The notes beneath the pieces are model-generated. The model ran no database searches. It saw only the letters and a program-made list of their open reading frames with translations, and was not told the DNA's origin. Positions 1-9,179 of a stretch of DNA of 64,000 nt are shown piece after piece. The stretch's first letter is position 1; every line of letters starts with the position of its first letter. The position numbers and the translations under genes are program-made. This stretch comes from Chromatium weissei (GTDB taxonomy: Bacteria > Pseudomonadota > Gammaproteobacteria > Chromatiales > Chromatiaceae): the NCBI RefSeq assembly GCF_016583765.1, contig NZ_NRRR01000001.1:806001-870000 (forward strand), given 5' to 3'.

Positions 1-930
1 TGGTGTCAAACGCATTGCAGGCGGTGGAAATTCGACATCACTCGGCACCAACGCATCAGGATCGGACGGCAACGCGTTTTCGATGACCGCATTTGAAGCA
101 GCTGGGGCGGTCAAATCTTCACGCGGATCAATGGCTTCTGCGTCAACTGTCAACGCTGGTGCAGTCGTCAACACATACAACAACGACGGTTTGGCATTCG
201 GCGTTACCGAATTGGACGGTAAATTCAGACGCCAGCGCCGCCGATCTTCCGACACCGCAAATTGCAACTGCGCTCCATCCGCTGTACTCAACTCCACCAC
301 TGACGATGTCGCATCACGCGGCGTATCCGCTGCCAATTCCAATCGTTCTGCGGAGATTGTTGCCAGCGCCGTCAAGGTATCCACTGCCAGCGGAACGCCA
401 TTGACTCGCCCAAATGCGGGCACAAAGCCACGTGGCAGCAATTGGCGCGAAAGATACGCGACTGGCGGCGCAATCAACGCCGAATAAATGCGATCTTCGA
501 TTAAATGCACCAGCTCCGCGTTTGCCACATAACGCCGATATTCCACCGGATCAATTCCGCCAAACGCAAATTCCAACGCATTCAAACGTAAACGCAGTTT
601 TGGTGAAGCCAAACCGAGCTGCTCGCGGTCAGCAGATTGCGCCGGAAAACTGCGCTGCACTGGCGTGTTCAAAATCATCAACAACCGATTGATTTGATTG
701 GAATCCGCATCAAGTTGTAACGGCGCTTCCATACGCCAGCCGGTCGGCGTTCGCCCCAGCGTGATCGTCGGCTCGCCCTCGCGCACGATTTCGATCAACA
801 GCAAATCGGACGCGTTCAACTCGGTCAACAGCGGCAACGTTCGCGCCGTCGTTAAATCGCGCTGAATCAACGCGATCAATCCAATGACCAGCGCCAGCAG
901 CGCGAGATTTATTAACCAACGTCCGCTCAT
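1..930 (-). CDS. DUF4340 domain protein (C-terminal part cut by window edge)
   Basis: The minus-strand frame stays open from an ATG at 930 to base 1, giving about 310 codons with no stop, so the C-terminus lies outside the window. The N-terminus has one membrane segment (about residues 5-22, rich in Leu/Ile/Ala) followed by an extracytoplasmic region with the alternating beta pattern of DUF4340 proteins. Its ATG overlaps the stop of the preceding GldG-like gene in an ATGA junction, so the two are translationally coupled. DUF4340 proteins usually close ABC-2 operons of the GldA/F/G type; their biochemical role is unknown. The family call is by eye from context and domain pattern. Confidence 0.75.
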   Translation of the reverse strand, partial: MSGRWLINLALLALVIGLIALIQRDLTTARTLPLLTELNASDLLLIEIVREGEPTITLGRTPTGWRMEAPLQLDADSNQINRLLMILNTPVQRSFPAQSADREQLGLASPKLRLRLNALEFAFGGIDPVEYRRYVANAELVHLIEDRIYSALIAPPVAYLSRQLLPRGFVPAFGRVNGVPLAVDTLTALATISAERLELAADTPRDATSSVVELSTADGAQLQFAVSEDRRRWRLNLPSNSVTPNAKPSLLYVLTTAPALTVDAEAIDPREDLTAPAASNAVIENALPSDPDALVPSDVEFPPPAMRLTP

Positions 931-2312
931 GATCGCCGCCCGCGTCGCCAGCGCACGATCACGCCAATTCCGAAAAATAATCCCGGTAATCCCGCCACTG
1001 CACCCAATCCAATCAAAGTTCGCTGCATGTCATTCAAAATCAATGGCGCGGCAAGCGGCGGAATCGGCGGCAATTCCAACAGCGCATCTTCACGACTGAG
1101 CCAGCGCAATAGCCGCAAACCCAAAGCACGATTGCCATTACGATTAAAAAAAGCATTACTCAAAAAATCGCCATCGCCAACAATTAAAACACGCTGTTCG
1201 CGCTCCGCTGTTGCACCATCTTCATTCGGTAATGTGCGCGTCAACGCGAGCAGCACGGGAATAGGCCCGAGCATTTCACCAATCAATTCATCGCGGTCAA
1301 TACGTGCACTGATATTTCCGATTTCATTCCAACTTTGTTTACCGGTAGCGAGATATGATGATAGCGTCCAACTCGGTGCAACCGTCGTTTCAAAACCAAT
1401 ACAACCCGGCAATACGGCAGGCGCAATTAAATCACTGCCGAGCGCATCATTTGGATATTCAGCAATGACCGCCGCCGAATTATCCATACCCATATTTGCT
1501 GCCGCGCCATCGACAACCACGCCGGGCAATACCGTCAAACCCAATTGCGTTAACAGCGGCTCCAATCCATTTAATGCTTCGGGATCGAGTAACCACAGCA
1601 AATTACCACCGCGATTCAGATAGTGAATTAAGCTCTCTACTTCATCTGGAAAAAAGCTAATTTGCGGCGTTGATAACACGACCAAACGCGTATTATCTGG
1701 AATGGTTTTTAATTGCGTTAAATCGAGTGAACGCGCTAAATAACCCTGCGCTTTTAATTCACGTCCAAAGCGACCTAAATCGGTGGTTGCCGTGCCGTTA
1801 ATTGCCCGTTCGCCATGCCCTTCAATCACAGCAACCCAGGGTATGCGTGTTTCCGTCAACCGCGAAATTGCAGCACTAATAGCGCGTTCACTAATATCAC
1901 TGAGCGTTTCACGCCGCCCGCGATATTCCAATAAAAGCTGTCCAATTAAAGACACCTCGGCATCTCGCGCCTGTTCCGGAAAACGTTGCGGATCGACGTA
2001 ATTAATTTCTAATGTCGGCAGCGCCTGTTGATAACGGGCGAGAAACCGTTTAATACGCAAACCGAGCGAATTGTCAGCAGCAGCAAAAACGGTTATACGC
2101 AACGGTGCATTCAAGCGTTTAATAATCACTAAACTTTCATGCGTGAGGCGATTGTCCGCTGTTTGTGTCCAATTCCAAGTGCGATCGTGTCGTGCTGCCA
2201 ACCAGCCCGCACAAATCACTGTTGCCAATAGTAAAATGACAAAGAGTCCATCGACTAATGGGCGTTCTAAACGACGGAATTGTTTCCACATTTGTGGAAT
2301 GATGCGAATCAT
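927..2312 (-). CDS. GldG-like ABC transporter auxiliary protein
   Basis: A 461-residue protein with one N-terminal membrane helix (about residues 18-38), a large extracytoplasmic domain and a second helix near the C-terminus followed by a basic tail (RWRRGRRS). This is the layout of GldG/Gldg-family proteins, which accompany an ABC-2 permease and ATPase. The ATG at 2312 was chosen because it overlaps the stop of the upstream permease gene (TAATG); a longer frame reaching 2420 would lie inside the permease gene. In Bacteroidetes GldG takes part in gliding; homologues in proteobacteria are exporter components of unknown substrate and no gliding role is implied. Confidence 0.8.
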   Translation of the reverse strand: MIRIIPQMWKQFRRLERPLVDGLFVILLLATVICAGWLAARHDRTWNWTQTADNRLTHESLVIIKRLNAPLRITVFAAADNSLGLRIKRFLARYQQALPTLEINYVDPQRFPEQARDAEVSLIGQLLLEYRGRRETLSDISERAISAAISRLTETRIPWVAVIEGHGERAINGTATTDLGRFGRELKAQGYLARSLDLTQLKTIPDNTRLVVLSTPQISFFPDEVESLIHYLNRGGNLLWLLDPEALNGLEPLLTQLGLTVLPGVVVDGAAANMGMDNSAAVIAEYPNDALGSDLIAPAVLPGCIGFETTVAPSWTLSSYLATGKQSWNEIGNISARIDRDELIGEMLGPIPVLLALTRTLPNEDGATAEREQRVLIVGDGDFLSNAFFNRNGNRALGLRLLRWLSREDALLELPPIPPLAAPLILNDMQRTLIGLGAVAGLPGLFFGIGVIVRWRRGRRS

Positions 2313-3046
2313 TATAAGCGCCGATTGACCAAGCGTCGCTGGGTCAATAATAAAAAGAAGAGTGTGAATAACAGAAAATAAGCAAGATCGCTCATGCGCA
2401 CCGTGCCCAATAGAAACCAAAACAAGTGTTCATTCCACGACAGCCATTCAAACAGTGACAGCGTGTTAGTCGTCAGTGTTTTCGCATGACCAATAATTGA
2501 AAGAAGCAGCATCATTGCAAATGCAATTAATACGGCAGCGCCCGGTTGTGCAGTCAAACTGGAAGCATAAAGTCCAATGGCTGCAAATAACAATGTTGCT
2601 AAAAATAGTCCCAAGGTGGCGGCTGCAAGTTGCCATAAATCTAATTCAGCGGTGCCAATTAACAGTAGCGCGTTGAGCGCAGGCAGTAAACACAATGGCA
2701 GAATTAAAATCATCAGTCCAAGTAATTTGCCAATGACAACGGAACCAAATCTTACGGGTGCAGCAGCAATTAAATCAAAGCTGCCATCGCGGAATTCACT
2801 GCTGAACATGCGCATTGCCAATATCGGTGCGGTGAGCATGGTAATGATGGCTGCAAATCCGAATAGATTAAGTGTCAATTCTTGCGTCAAACTCATTTGC
2901 CGTGCAGCCGCGTCTAAGCTGCTGAAACGTTCAATGACTTGCAGGAAAATCCATGCCAATACGATTTGTCCGGTGCTGAAAATAATCCAGGGTAATGGCG
3001 TGACGAAGCCGCTGTAAATCTCACGCCGAGCGAATACGCTAATCAT
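2312..3046 (-). CDS. ABC-2 type transporter permease (GldF-like)
   Basis: A 244-residue integral membrane protein with about six hydrophobic segments (for example around residues 15-35, 55-80, 105-130, 140-160 and 170-190). It starts MISVFARREIYSGFVTPL, typical of the small ABC-2 permeases whose N-terminus precedes the first helix. The ATG overlaps the stop of the ATPase gene (ATGA). With the upstream ATPase and the two downstream auxiliary proteins it forms one exporter operon; the substrate cannot be read from sequence. Confidence 0.85.
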   Translation of the reverse strand: MISVFARREIYSGFVTPLPWIIFSTGQIVLAWIFLQVIERFSSLDAAARQMSLTQELTLNLFGFAAIITMLTAPILAMRMFSSEFRDGSFDLIAAAPVRFGSVVIGKLLGLMILILPLCLLPALNALLLIGTAELDLWQLAAATLGLFLATLLFAAIGLYASSLTAQPGAAVLIAFAMMLLLSIIGHAKTLTTNTLSLFEWLSWNEHLFWFLLGTVRMSDLAYFLLFTLFFLLLTQRRLVNRRL

Positions 3047-3960
3047 TGACCTTCTTCCACGCCAATTAAATCAAAAAAGGCGCGTTCTAAATCGGTACGT
3101 TCGGGAATCAATTCGCGTAAATGTAAACCTGCGCGCATAATTTGTTGTGCCAATTGTGCGGAATCTGCGCCGTCTTCAAGTAATACGCGGTAACGGTCTT
3201 CACCAATAGCGACTGCTCCGGTAATGCAGGGTAATGCGGTTAATTTAAGTAATGTAGAGCCAGTGCCTAATTGCACGCGCCAGCCATAAATCGGTTTGTC
3301 GTCATTCAAATAGTCATTAAAACAAATGCGGCCTTGATGCAGAATAACGACGCGATCACACACGGCTTGTACTTCTGGTAATAAATGGCTGGCTAAAATA
3401 ATGCCGCAATCGCGTGCTAATTCACGAATTAAACTGCGTAATGCGCGCATTTGTACGGGATCAAGTCCTTCAGTTGGTTCATCAAAAATCAATAGACGTG
3501 GTTGATGCAGAATGGCTTGTGCAATACCGAGTCGTTGTCGAAATCCTTTTGATAGTGCGGAAATTAAACGTTTTCCGCTGTCTTCTAATCCGCAGCGTTG
3601 TTTTGCGTCGTCAATGGCAATGGTCATGCGTCGATTCGGTAGACGATGTAGCCGAGCACAAAAGCGCAGATATTCATCAACGCGTAATTCGGGAAGTAGT
3701 GGCGGGCGTTCGGGTAAATAACCGAGATGACGTTTGGCGCGCAGTGGATGTTTTACGAGATCAATTCCTTGAATTTCAATTTGTCCGTGAGTGGGTGTTA
3801 ATAATCCGCTGATTAAACGCAGACAGGTGGTTTTGCCTGCGCCGTTCGAGCCGAGCAAACCCAGAACTTCTCCGCGTTCCAGCGAAAAATTGACCTCCGA
3901 TAACACCGGATGGTGACCAAATGAGTGGCTGAGATTGGTGACGCGCAGAAGTGTGTACAT
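3043..3960 (-). CDS. ABC transporter ATP-binding protein (GldA-like)
   Basis: A 305-residue ABC ATPase with Walker A GSNGAGKTT, a degenerate signature region (LSKGFRQRLGIAQAI), Walker B LLIFDEPTEGLDP and the switch His in LASHLLPEV. A C-terminal regulatory extension of about 90 residues is present, as in ABC-2 ATPases of the CcmA/GldA type. The frame extends to 4035, but similarity to the family begins at MYTLLRVTNLSHSFG, so the ATG at 3960 is preferred. It is first in a four-gene operon of ATPase, permease, GldG-like and DUF4340 proteins with overlapping stops and starts. Confidence 0.88.
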   Translation of the reverse strand: MYTLLRVTNLSHSFGHHPVLSEVNFSLERGEVLGLLGSNGAGKTTCLRLISGLLTPTHGQIEIQGIDLVKHPLRAKRHLGYLPERPPLLPELRVDEYLRFCARLHRLPNRRMTIAIDDAKQRCGLEDSGKRLISALSKGFRQRLGIAQAILHQPRLLIFDEPTEGLDPVQMRALRSLIRELARDCGIILASHLLPEVQAVCDRVVILHQGRICFNDYLNDDKPIYGWRVQLGTGSTLLKLTALPCITGAVAIGEDRYRVLLEDGADSAQLAQQIMRAGLHLRELIPERTDLERAFFDLIGVEEGQ

Positions 3961-4036
3961 GATTTGAAAAGATAACCTGTCAACGTTTCGTTGCCAACGC
4001 TGTGCATGGTCATTCAATTCGAGCACTTTAGGCAAT

Positions 4037-4071
4037 AAAAAAGGGTTAGCGCGTTAGGCTAACCCTTTTTT
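4037..4071 (-). terminator. Rho-independent terminator of tRNA-Asn
   Basis: Eight-base-pair stem GGGTTAGC/GCTAACCC (4043-4050 with 4058-4065), seven-base loop, flanked by A6 and T6 tracts. It lies five bases beyond the tRNA 3' end on the minus strand. The symmetric flanks would also allow termination in the plus direction. Confidence 0.85.
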
Positions 4072-4075
4072 GATT

Positions 4076-4151
4076 TGGCTCCCTGGGACGGGCTCGAACC
4101 GCCGACCTAGTGATTAACAGTCACCCGCTCTACCGACTGAGCTACCAGGGA
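4076..4151 (-). tRNA. tRNA-Asn (anticodon GTT)
   Basis: The complement folds as a full cloverleaf: acceptor TCCCTGG/CCAGGGA with discriminator G and encoded CCA, D arm AGCTCAGTCGGTAGAGC, anticodon loop CTGTTAA (anticodon GTT), T arm GGTTCGAGCC. Length is 76 bases including CCA. Confidence 0.97.
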
Positions 4152-4276
4152 ATGTTGCGAGGCGTGAATACTAAAGACTGTGACGGGCAGCGTCAAGACA
4201 CGTTTTTGACTACTTGCAATCGCCGCGCTCGCCGCTGATCGTTAATGCCAATTCAAATCAACACGGAACGCCATCA

Positions 4277-5152
4277 ATGAACACCAACATCATTATCGGT
4301 TGCGGAGAAGTAGGCACACGCTTGGCACGACAACTGCGCGAACGCAGTGAAACGGTGCTGGGTGTCGTGCGCAGTGCGGCAAGTGTGACGCGGCTGACAG
4401 CAGCGGGAATTACGGGCATTCAACACGATTTGCTAACGGACTCCGCGCCAGCATCGACGCTGGTGACGACCGGAGCGCAGCTTTTCCATTTCGCACCGCC
4501 GCCGGAATCGGGTGTGATTGATCTGCACACTCAGCATTTGCTGCAACTGTTCGCTCGTACCGGTCAGCCACGGCGCATTGTTTACATCAGCACCACTGGC
4601 GTTTATGGCGATTGTCAAGGCGCGTGGATTGATGAAACTCACTCGGTACAGCCACAAGCGGATCGCTCGCATCGCCGCTGGAATGCCGAGCGACAATTAC
4701 AGCAATGGCGCGAAACGACCGGCGGCGAAGTGGTGATTTTGCGTGTGGCGGGAATTTACGATCCACAGCATTTGCCGCTGGCGCGATTACAGCAAGGCAC
4801 TCCGCTGGTGCGCACCGAGGAAGCGCCCTACACCAATCGCATTCATGTGGATGATTTGGTGACTGTGTGTCGTGCGGCGATGGAACGGGGCGTGAATGGC
4901 GCGGTGTACAACGTCTGCGATGGTCATCCGAGCACCATGACCGAGTATTTTCTCGCAATCGCCGATGCGGTCGGTTTGCCGCATCCGCCGCTATTGCCGC
5001 TGGTCGAAGCAATGGAACAACTGTCTGCGGGAATGCGTTCGTACATGGCGGAATCGCGGCGGCTGTCCAATCGCAAACTGCGCGAAGAACTCGGCGTTGC
5101 ATTGCGTTATTCCGATCTTGCCGCCGGATTGCGTGAAATTTCAGTCAATTGA
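4277..5152 (+). CDS. SDR-family NAD(P)-dependent epimerase/dehydratase (YeeZ-like)
   Basis: A 291-residue protein with an N-terminal Rossmann nucleotide-binding motif (IIIGCGEVGTRLA, GxGxxG), then the extended SDR pattern: a serine/threonine-rich strand before the catalytic Tyr (RRIVYISTTGVYGD) and a downstream substrate domain. The frame is open upstream to 4214, but the family N-terminus begins at MNTNIIIGCGEVG, so the ATG at 4277 is used. It resembles E. coli YeeZ, whose substrate is not established. It converges with the ABC exporter gene, their 3' ends overlapping by 12 bases. Confidence 0.8.
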   Translation: MNTNIIIGCGEVGTRLARQLRERSETVLGVVRSAASVTRLTAAGITGIQHDLLTDSAPASTLVTTGAQLFHFAPPPESGVIDLHTQHLLQLFARTGQPRRIVYISTTGVYGDCQGAWIDETHSVQPQADRSHRRWNAERQLQQWRETTGGEVVILRVAGIYDPQHLPLARLQQGTPLVRTEEAPYTNRIHVDDLVTVCRAAMERGVNGAVYNVCDGHPSTMTEYFLAIADAVGLPHPPLLPLVEAMEQLSAGMRSYMAESRRLSNRKLREELGVALRYSDLAAGLREISVN

Positions 5153-6928
5153 CGCTTGAAATTGCAACGTCGCCAGCCGCGCATACAGCCCGCCTTCCGC
5201 CATCAATTCCTCGTGACGACCGGCAGCGACAATGCGCCCTTGATCGAGCACCAGAATTCGATCCGCGTTGCGCACCGTCGCCAGCCGATGCGCAATCACG
5301 ATGCTGGTGCGTCCTTGCATCAACGTTTCCAACGCTTCCTGCACCAGCCGTTCACTTTCCGCGTCGAGCGCACTGGTCGCTTCATCGAGCAGCAGCAAAC
5401 GCGGATTACGCAAAATGGTGCGGGCAATGGCGATGCGCTGGCGCTCACCGCCGGATAACCGCACGCCGCGTTCACCGAGATAGGTGTCAAAGCCCTGCGG
5501 TAATCGCTCAATAAATTCAAGTGCATGAGCGGCTTCAGCGGCGCGGCGCACATCTGCATCAGTGGCGGATTCCATGCCGTAACGAATGTTTTCCCACGCA
5601 TTCGCACCAAAAATCACGGGGTCCTGTGGCACCAGCGACAGTTGCCCGCGCAAATCGTGTGGATCAAGTTGACGAATATCGATGCCATCAAACCGAATCA
5701 CGCCGGTTGTCGGATCGTAAAACCGCAGCAGCAATTGAAATAACGTGGTTTTTCCCGCACCCGACGGCCCAACCAGCGCCACTCGCTCGCCGGGCGCAAC
5801 GGTCAACGTCAAATCGGTCAACGCCAGCGCATCGGGACGCGCCGGATAAAGAAAACGCACTGCTTCAAATTCAATGTGTCCGCGTGTCGGTGACGGCAGC
5901 ATTAACGGACGTGACGGCGGCAAAATTGCCGGATGAATTTCGAGCAGCTCCATCAATCGCTCGCTCGCGCCAGCACCGCGTAACAATTGCCCAATCAGTT
6001 CGCTCAATGAACCAACTGCACCTGCAACGACGACGGCATAAAACAGAAATGCCGACAGTTCGCCGCCGCTCAAAGCGCCGGTGAGCACCTGATGACCGCC
6101 GATCCACAGCACCACGCCAATCGCACCGAACGTCAACATCGTCGCTGCGCCCGACAGCACGGCGCTGGTCAGCGACCGACTCAACGCCACTTCAAATGCA
6201 GATTCAACCTGCTCACCGTAATGCGCTCGATCCAGCGGCTCGTGACAAAACGCCTGCACGGTGCGAATGCCGTGAATCACCTCATCGACATACGCGCCGA
6301 CATCCGCGATGCGATCCTGACTGGAACGCGACAATTTGCGCACGCGTCGTCCGAGCAGCCACGTCGGACCAATGACAAATGGAATGCCAATCAACACCAA
6401 ACCTGTCAAACCCGGACTGGTAAATGCCAGCATCGTCAGTCCACCGAGCACCAGCATTGACGTGCGCAGAGCCATTGCCAATGTTGAACCGACGACGACT
6501 TGCAGCAGCGCCGTGTCACTGGTCAACCGTGAAATCACCTCGCCAGCGCGAGTGACCTCAAAAAAACCGACATCGAGCGCCAGCACCTGATTAAACACAG
6601 CTTTACGAATATCAGCGACGACGCGTTCGCCGATCCAATTGAGCAGATAAGAACGCACCGTGACCGCGCCCGCCATCAGCACCACCACGATCAAAAACAG
6701 CAGCAGCGAATGGTTAAGCGCCGTCACCGAACCCGTACTTAAACCGGAATCGACCACCACGCGAATCACCTGTCCGAACGCCAGCACCGCGCCCGCAGCG
6801 ATAAACAGCGCGACCACCGCCACCGCCATTTGTCGAAAATAGGGTCGCGTAAAACGCAACAAATGCATCAGCGGGCCGAGTTTGCGGGTGGCTGGACGGT
6901 TAATCGAATCAGTGGAATTGTGGCGCAT
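5141..6928 (-). CDS. ABC exporter half-transporter (fused membrane and ATPase domains, MsbA/ABCB type)
   Basis: A 595-residue half-transporter. Residues about 25-320 form the six-helix ABCB membrane domain; residues about 345-590 form the ATPase with Walker A GPSGAGKTT, Q-loop SLVPQDPVIFG, signature LSGGERQRIAIARTI, Walker B LLLLDEATSALD and switch His in IVIAHRLATV. This type exports lipids, lipopeptides or drugs as a homodimer; the length matches MsbA-class proteins. No accessory gene lies beside it, so the substrate is unknown. A monocistronic layout is likely, with about 98 bases separating it from the upstream same-strand operon. Confidence 0.88.
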   Translation of the reverse strand: MRHNSTDSINRPATRKLGPLMHLLRFTRPYFRQMAVAVVALFIAAGAVLAFGQVIRVVVDSGLSTGSVTALNHSLLLFLIVVVLMAGAVTVRSYLLNWIGERVVADIRKAVFNQVLALDVGFFEVTRAGEVISRLTSDTALLQVVVGSTLAMALRTSMLVLGGLTMLAFTSPGLTGLVLIGIPFVIGPTWLLGRRVRKLSRSSQDRIADVGAYVDEVIHGIRTVQAFCHEPLDRAHYGEQVESAFEVALSRSLTSAVLSGAATMLTFGAIGVVLWIGGHQVLTGALSGGELSAFLFYAVVVAGAVGSLSELIGQLLRGAGASERLMELLEIHPAILPPSRPLMLPSPTRGHIEFEAVRFLYPARPDALALTDLTLTVAPGERVALVGPSGAGKTTLFQLLLRFYDPTTGVIRFDGIDIRQLDPHDLRGQLSLVPQDPVIFGANAWENIRYGMESATDADVRRAAEAAHALEFIERLPQGFDTYLGERGVRLSGGERQRIAIARTILRNPRLLLLDEATSALDAESERLVQEALETLMQGRTSIVIAHRLATVRNADRILVLDQGRIVAAGRHEELMAEGGLYARLATLQFQASID

Positions 6929-7026
6929 CGTTCACGCTCATCTAAATGAAGTTATTTTTATTATGATCACTTTATTCGCACGACTTTGTAAACGATCAAC
7001 CGAGCGCACGATGGTCGCCATTGCAC

Positions 7027-7935
7027 CTATTGAATCATTGACGTGATTGAATGCGATTCATTCATCAATCGCGCTGCGACCGTTTCCCATAATTGCCGCA
7101 TTGCAATTGTTACTGCACCGCAATCAATATCAATTACGCTGCGTTGTGCTACCAAAGCACGATTGACAGCTTGATCGAATGGAATTTGACCGACGACAGT
7201 AACCTGATGCTTTGCGCACCATTCATGCAATTGCGTTGTATTATCGAAATTAATGTCATATTTATTGATACAAACCATTAACGGAATACGAAAATGCGCA
7301 CACAAATCAGCCACACGCTGTAAATCGTGAATACCAGATAATGTCGGTTCCGTCACAGCAAGCACCTGATTAACACCAGTTATAGCTGCCGTCACCGGAC
7401 AACCAATTCCCGGCGGTCCATCGTTAATAATGAGTGATGCGCCCTCTTCAATTGCCAACCGTTGCGCTTCACGTCGTACCAACGTCACCAACTTGCCACT
7501 GTTGTCTTCACCAATTCCCAGCCGAGCGTGCACCAACGTTCCGTGCGCAGTGTCAGAAATAAACCACTCTCCACTCACCGTGTCTTTTAAGTGAATTGCA
7601 GCGACTGGACAAACGCGGGCGCACAGTTCGCAATGTTCACATGCCAGCGCATCAATCACATAACCGCTGGCGCTATGATGAATTGCGTCAAATCGACACC
7701 ATGTTTCACATTCACCACAATGATTGCAACGCTCGGAATCAATTTCAGGTGTGCGCATGGCGGTGAACGCTTCACGCTGCCGAAGTTGTGGATTAAGCAA
7801 CAGATGTAAATTTGCTGCATCCACATCGCAATCAGTAATGATCTTGTTGCGAGCGAGTGCTGCAAAGGCTGCGCTAACGGTGGTTTTGCCCGTACCACCC
7901 TTGCCGCTGATGATCGTTAGCTCTTTCAAAATCAT
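7027..7935 (-). CDS. MinD/Mrp-type P-loop ATPase with inserted 2[4Fe-4S] ferredoxin domain
   Basis: A 302-residue protein starting with a deviant Walker A motif (SGKGGTGKTT) of the MinD/ParA/Mrp class. Residues about 65-115 hold two CxxCxxCxxxC clusters (CNHCGECETWC and CEHCELCARVC) inserted into the ATPase fold, the layout of MinD_ferredoxin proteins. The remainder carries the switch region INDGPPGIGCPV. Its ATG overlaps the stop of the sister ATPase gene. In sulfate reducers paired ATPases of this kind belong to ORP operons together with NifX-like proteins. A role in assembling or inserting a metal cofactor is inferred. Confidence 0.85.
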   Translation of the reverse strand: MILKELTIISGKGGTGKTTVSAAFAALARNKIITDCDVDAANLHLLLNPQLRQREAFTAMRTPEIDSERCNHCGECETWCRFDAIHHSASGYVIDALACEHCELCARVCPVAAIHLKDTVSGEWFISDTAHGTLVHARLGIGEDNSGKLVTLVRREAQRLAIEEGASLIINDGPPGIGCPVTAAITGVNQVLAVTEPTLSGIHDLQRVADLCAHFRIPLMVCINKYDINFDNTTQLHEWCAKHQVTVVGQIPFDQAVNRALVAQRSVIDIDCGAVTIAMRQLWETVAARLMNESHSITSMIQ

Positions 7936-8783
7936 GCGGTTATCACCTTTCTTTCAATCGCTTGCCACAGAGCTTGAAACTGCTCGCGCCACGCCGGTTG
8001 TGCAGTCACCCAAGGCACGCCACACGAATAAGCCTCCGCCAATGACCGTTCAAATGGAATCGACAGCAGCACTGGAATGTTTTGCTCGTGGCAGTAATCC
8101 AACACTGTCTGATCTCCGACATCACAGCGATTGAGCACCAGTCCACAGGGAACACCTAACGCTCGCGTGACACCGACAGCCAACGCTAAGTCATTGAGAC
8201 CAAAAGGCGTTGGTTCAGTGACCAGCACGCAGTAATCCGCGCCACGCACCGTTTCCACCATTGCGCAAGCAGTTCCAGGCGGTGCGTCAAGAATGCGATG
8301 CTGTGCTGCAAGTGCTTGTTCGTGCACGGCTTTAATGACGGGAACGGCGCTACTCTCACCGATATTCAACAATCCCTGCACTGTTGGTATTTTTTCCGCA
8401 ACACCGTTGATCACCGTACCAATATCGCGTTCAATTTCAGTGATAGCGCCGTCAATTGGACAGACATAACGACACGCGCCGCAGGAATGACAAAGATCAG
8501 CAAACACCAAAACTTGCTGTTTTGTTACAGCTAACGCATTGAATTTACAAGCATCTGCGCACTCGCCACAGCGCGTACATAGACTGTTATCAATCTGTGG
8601 CAATGGCGTACGCACGGTTGTCGTGGTGAGCTTTTTTGAATGTAAAAATAGGTGTCCGTTAGGCGCTTCGACATCGCAATCGAGATACTGCGCATTTGGC
8701 ACGACCAGCGCCAAATTGATGGCTATCGTTGTTTTTCCAGTGCCACCCTTGCCGCTGGCGATGGCGATGGTGAGCGGTTTCAT
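7932..8783 (-). CDS. MinD/Mrp-type P-loop ATPase with inserted 2[4Fe-4S] ferredoxin domain (second copy)
   Basis: A 283-residue paralogue of the next gene in the operon, with SGKGGTGKTT at the N-terminus, two cysteine clusters (CTRCGECADAC and CHSCGACRYVC) near residues 70-110, and the switch motif LDAPPGTACAMV. The pair probably acts as a heterodimer, since both are always encoded side by side in such clusters (family knowledge). The gene follows the NifX-like gene by 19 bases and overlaps the next ATPase by four bases, which fits one polycistronic message. Confidence 0.85.
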   Translation of the reverse strand: MKPLTIAIASGKGGTGKTTIAINLALVVPNAQYLDCDVEAPNGHLFLHSKKLTTTTVRTPLPQIDNSLCTRCGECADACKFNALAVTKQQVLVFADLCHSCGACRYVCPIDGAITEIERDIGTVINGVAEKIPTVQGLLNIGESSAVPVIKAVHEQALAAQHRILDAPPGTACAMVETVRGADYCVLVTEPTPFGLNDLALAVGVTRALGVPCGLVLNRCDVGDQTVLDYCHEQNIPVLLSIPFERSLAEAYSCGVPWVTAQPAWREQFQALWQAIERKVITA

Positions 8784-8802
8784 TCATTTTCTCCGTTGTA
8801 AA

Positions 8803-9114
8803 TCAATAAGAAAGCTGTGCCAGTGCTTCGCGCACAGTTCCGGTAACACCTTCAACAACACGAATATTTTCAGCGTTGAGCACCGCAGCGGCTTTAGGGC
8901 CACAGTGTCCAGTTAACAACACTGTGGCATTTTGATTGAGCACCCATTGGGCAGTTTGCGTGCCAGCGCCGCCGTGAGCATTCTGAAATGGATTTGCAGT
9001 CACAGTAAACGTATTGGAATCAGTATCAAACAACGTTAAATACGCGCAGCGCCCGAATTTCGGATCAATTGCAGAATCTAAATTTAATCCACTAGAAGTA
9101 ATCGCAATTTTCAT
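8803..9114 (-). CDS. NifX/NifB-like dinitrogenase iron-molybdenum cofactor domain protein
   Basis: A 103-residue single-domain protein of the MTH1175/NifX fold: MKIAITSSG at the start, FGRCAYLTLFD, a HGGAGTQTAQW segment and TGHCGPKAA near residue 70. Members bind metal-sulfur clusters or cofactor precursors; the Desulfovibrio orange protein that carries a Mo-Cu-S cluster belongs here. An upstream in-frame ATG exists at 9186, but it would overlap the preceding gene and the family begins at the ATG at 9114. No nif structural gene is in the window, so a nitrogenase role is not supported. Confidence 0.8.
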   Translation of the reverse strand: MKIAITSSGLNLDSAIDPKFGRCAYLTLFDTDSNTFTVTANPFQNAHGGAGTQTAQWVLNQNATVLLTGHCGPKAAAVLNAENIRVVEGVTGTVREALAQLSY

Positions 9115-9179
9115 AATACGTTTCTTGATAAATGAATTGAAAAATGAGCGCAAGCATGATGCTCGCGCTGAAAAACGAT

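Noticed and set aside
4433..5102. Antisense frames opposite the SDR gene
   Set aside because: Low-complexity Arg/Pro/Ala-rich products typical of GC-skewed antisense reading; the plus-strand gene is clear.
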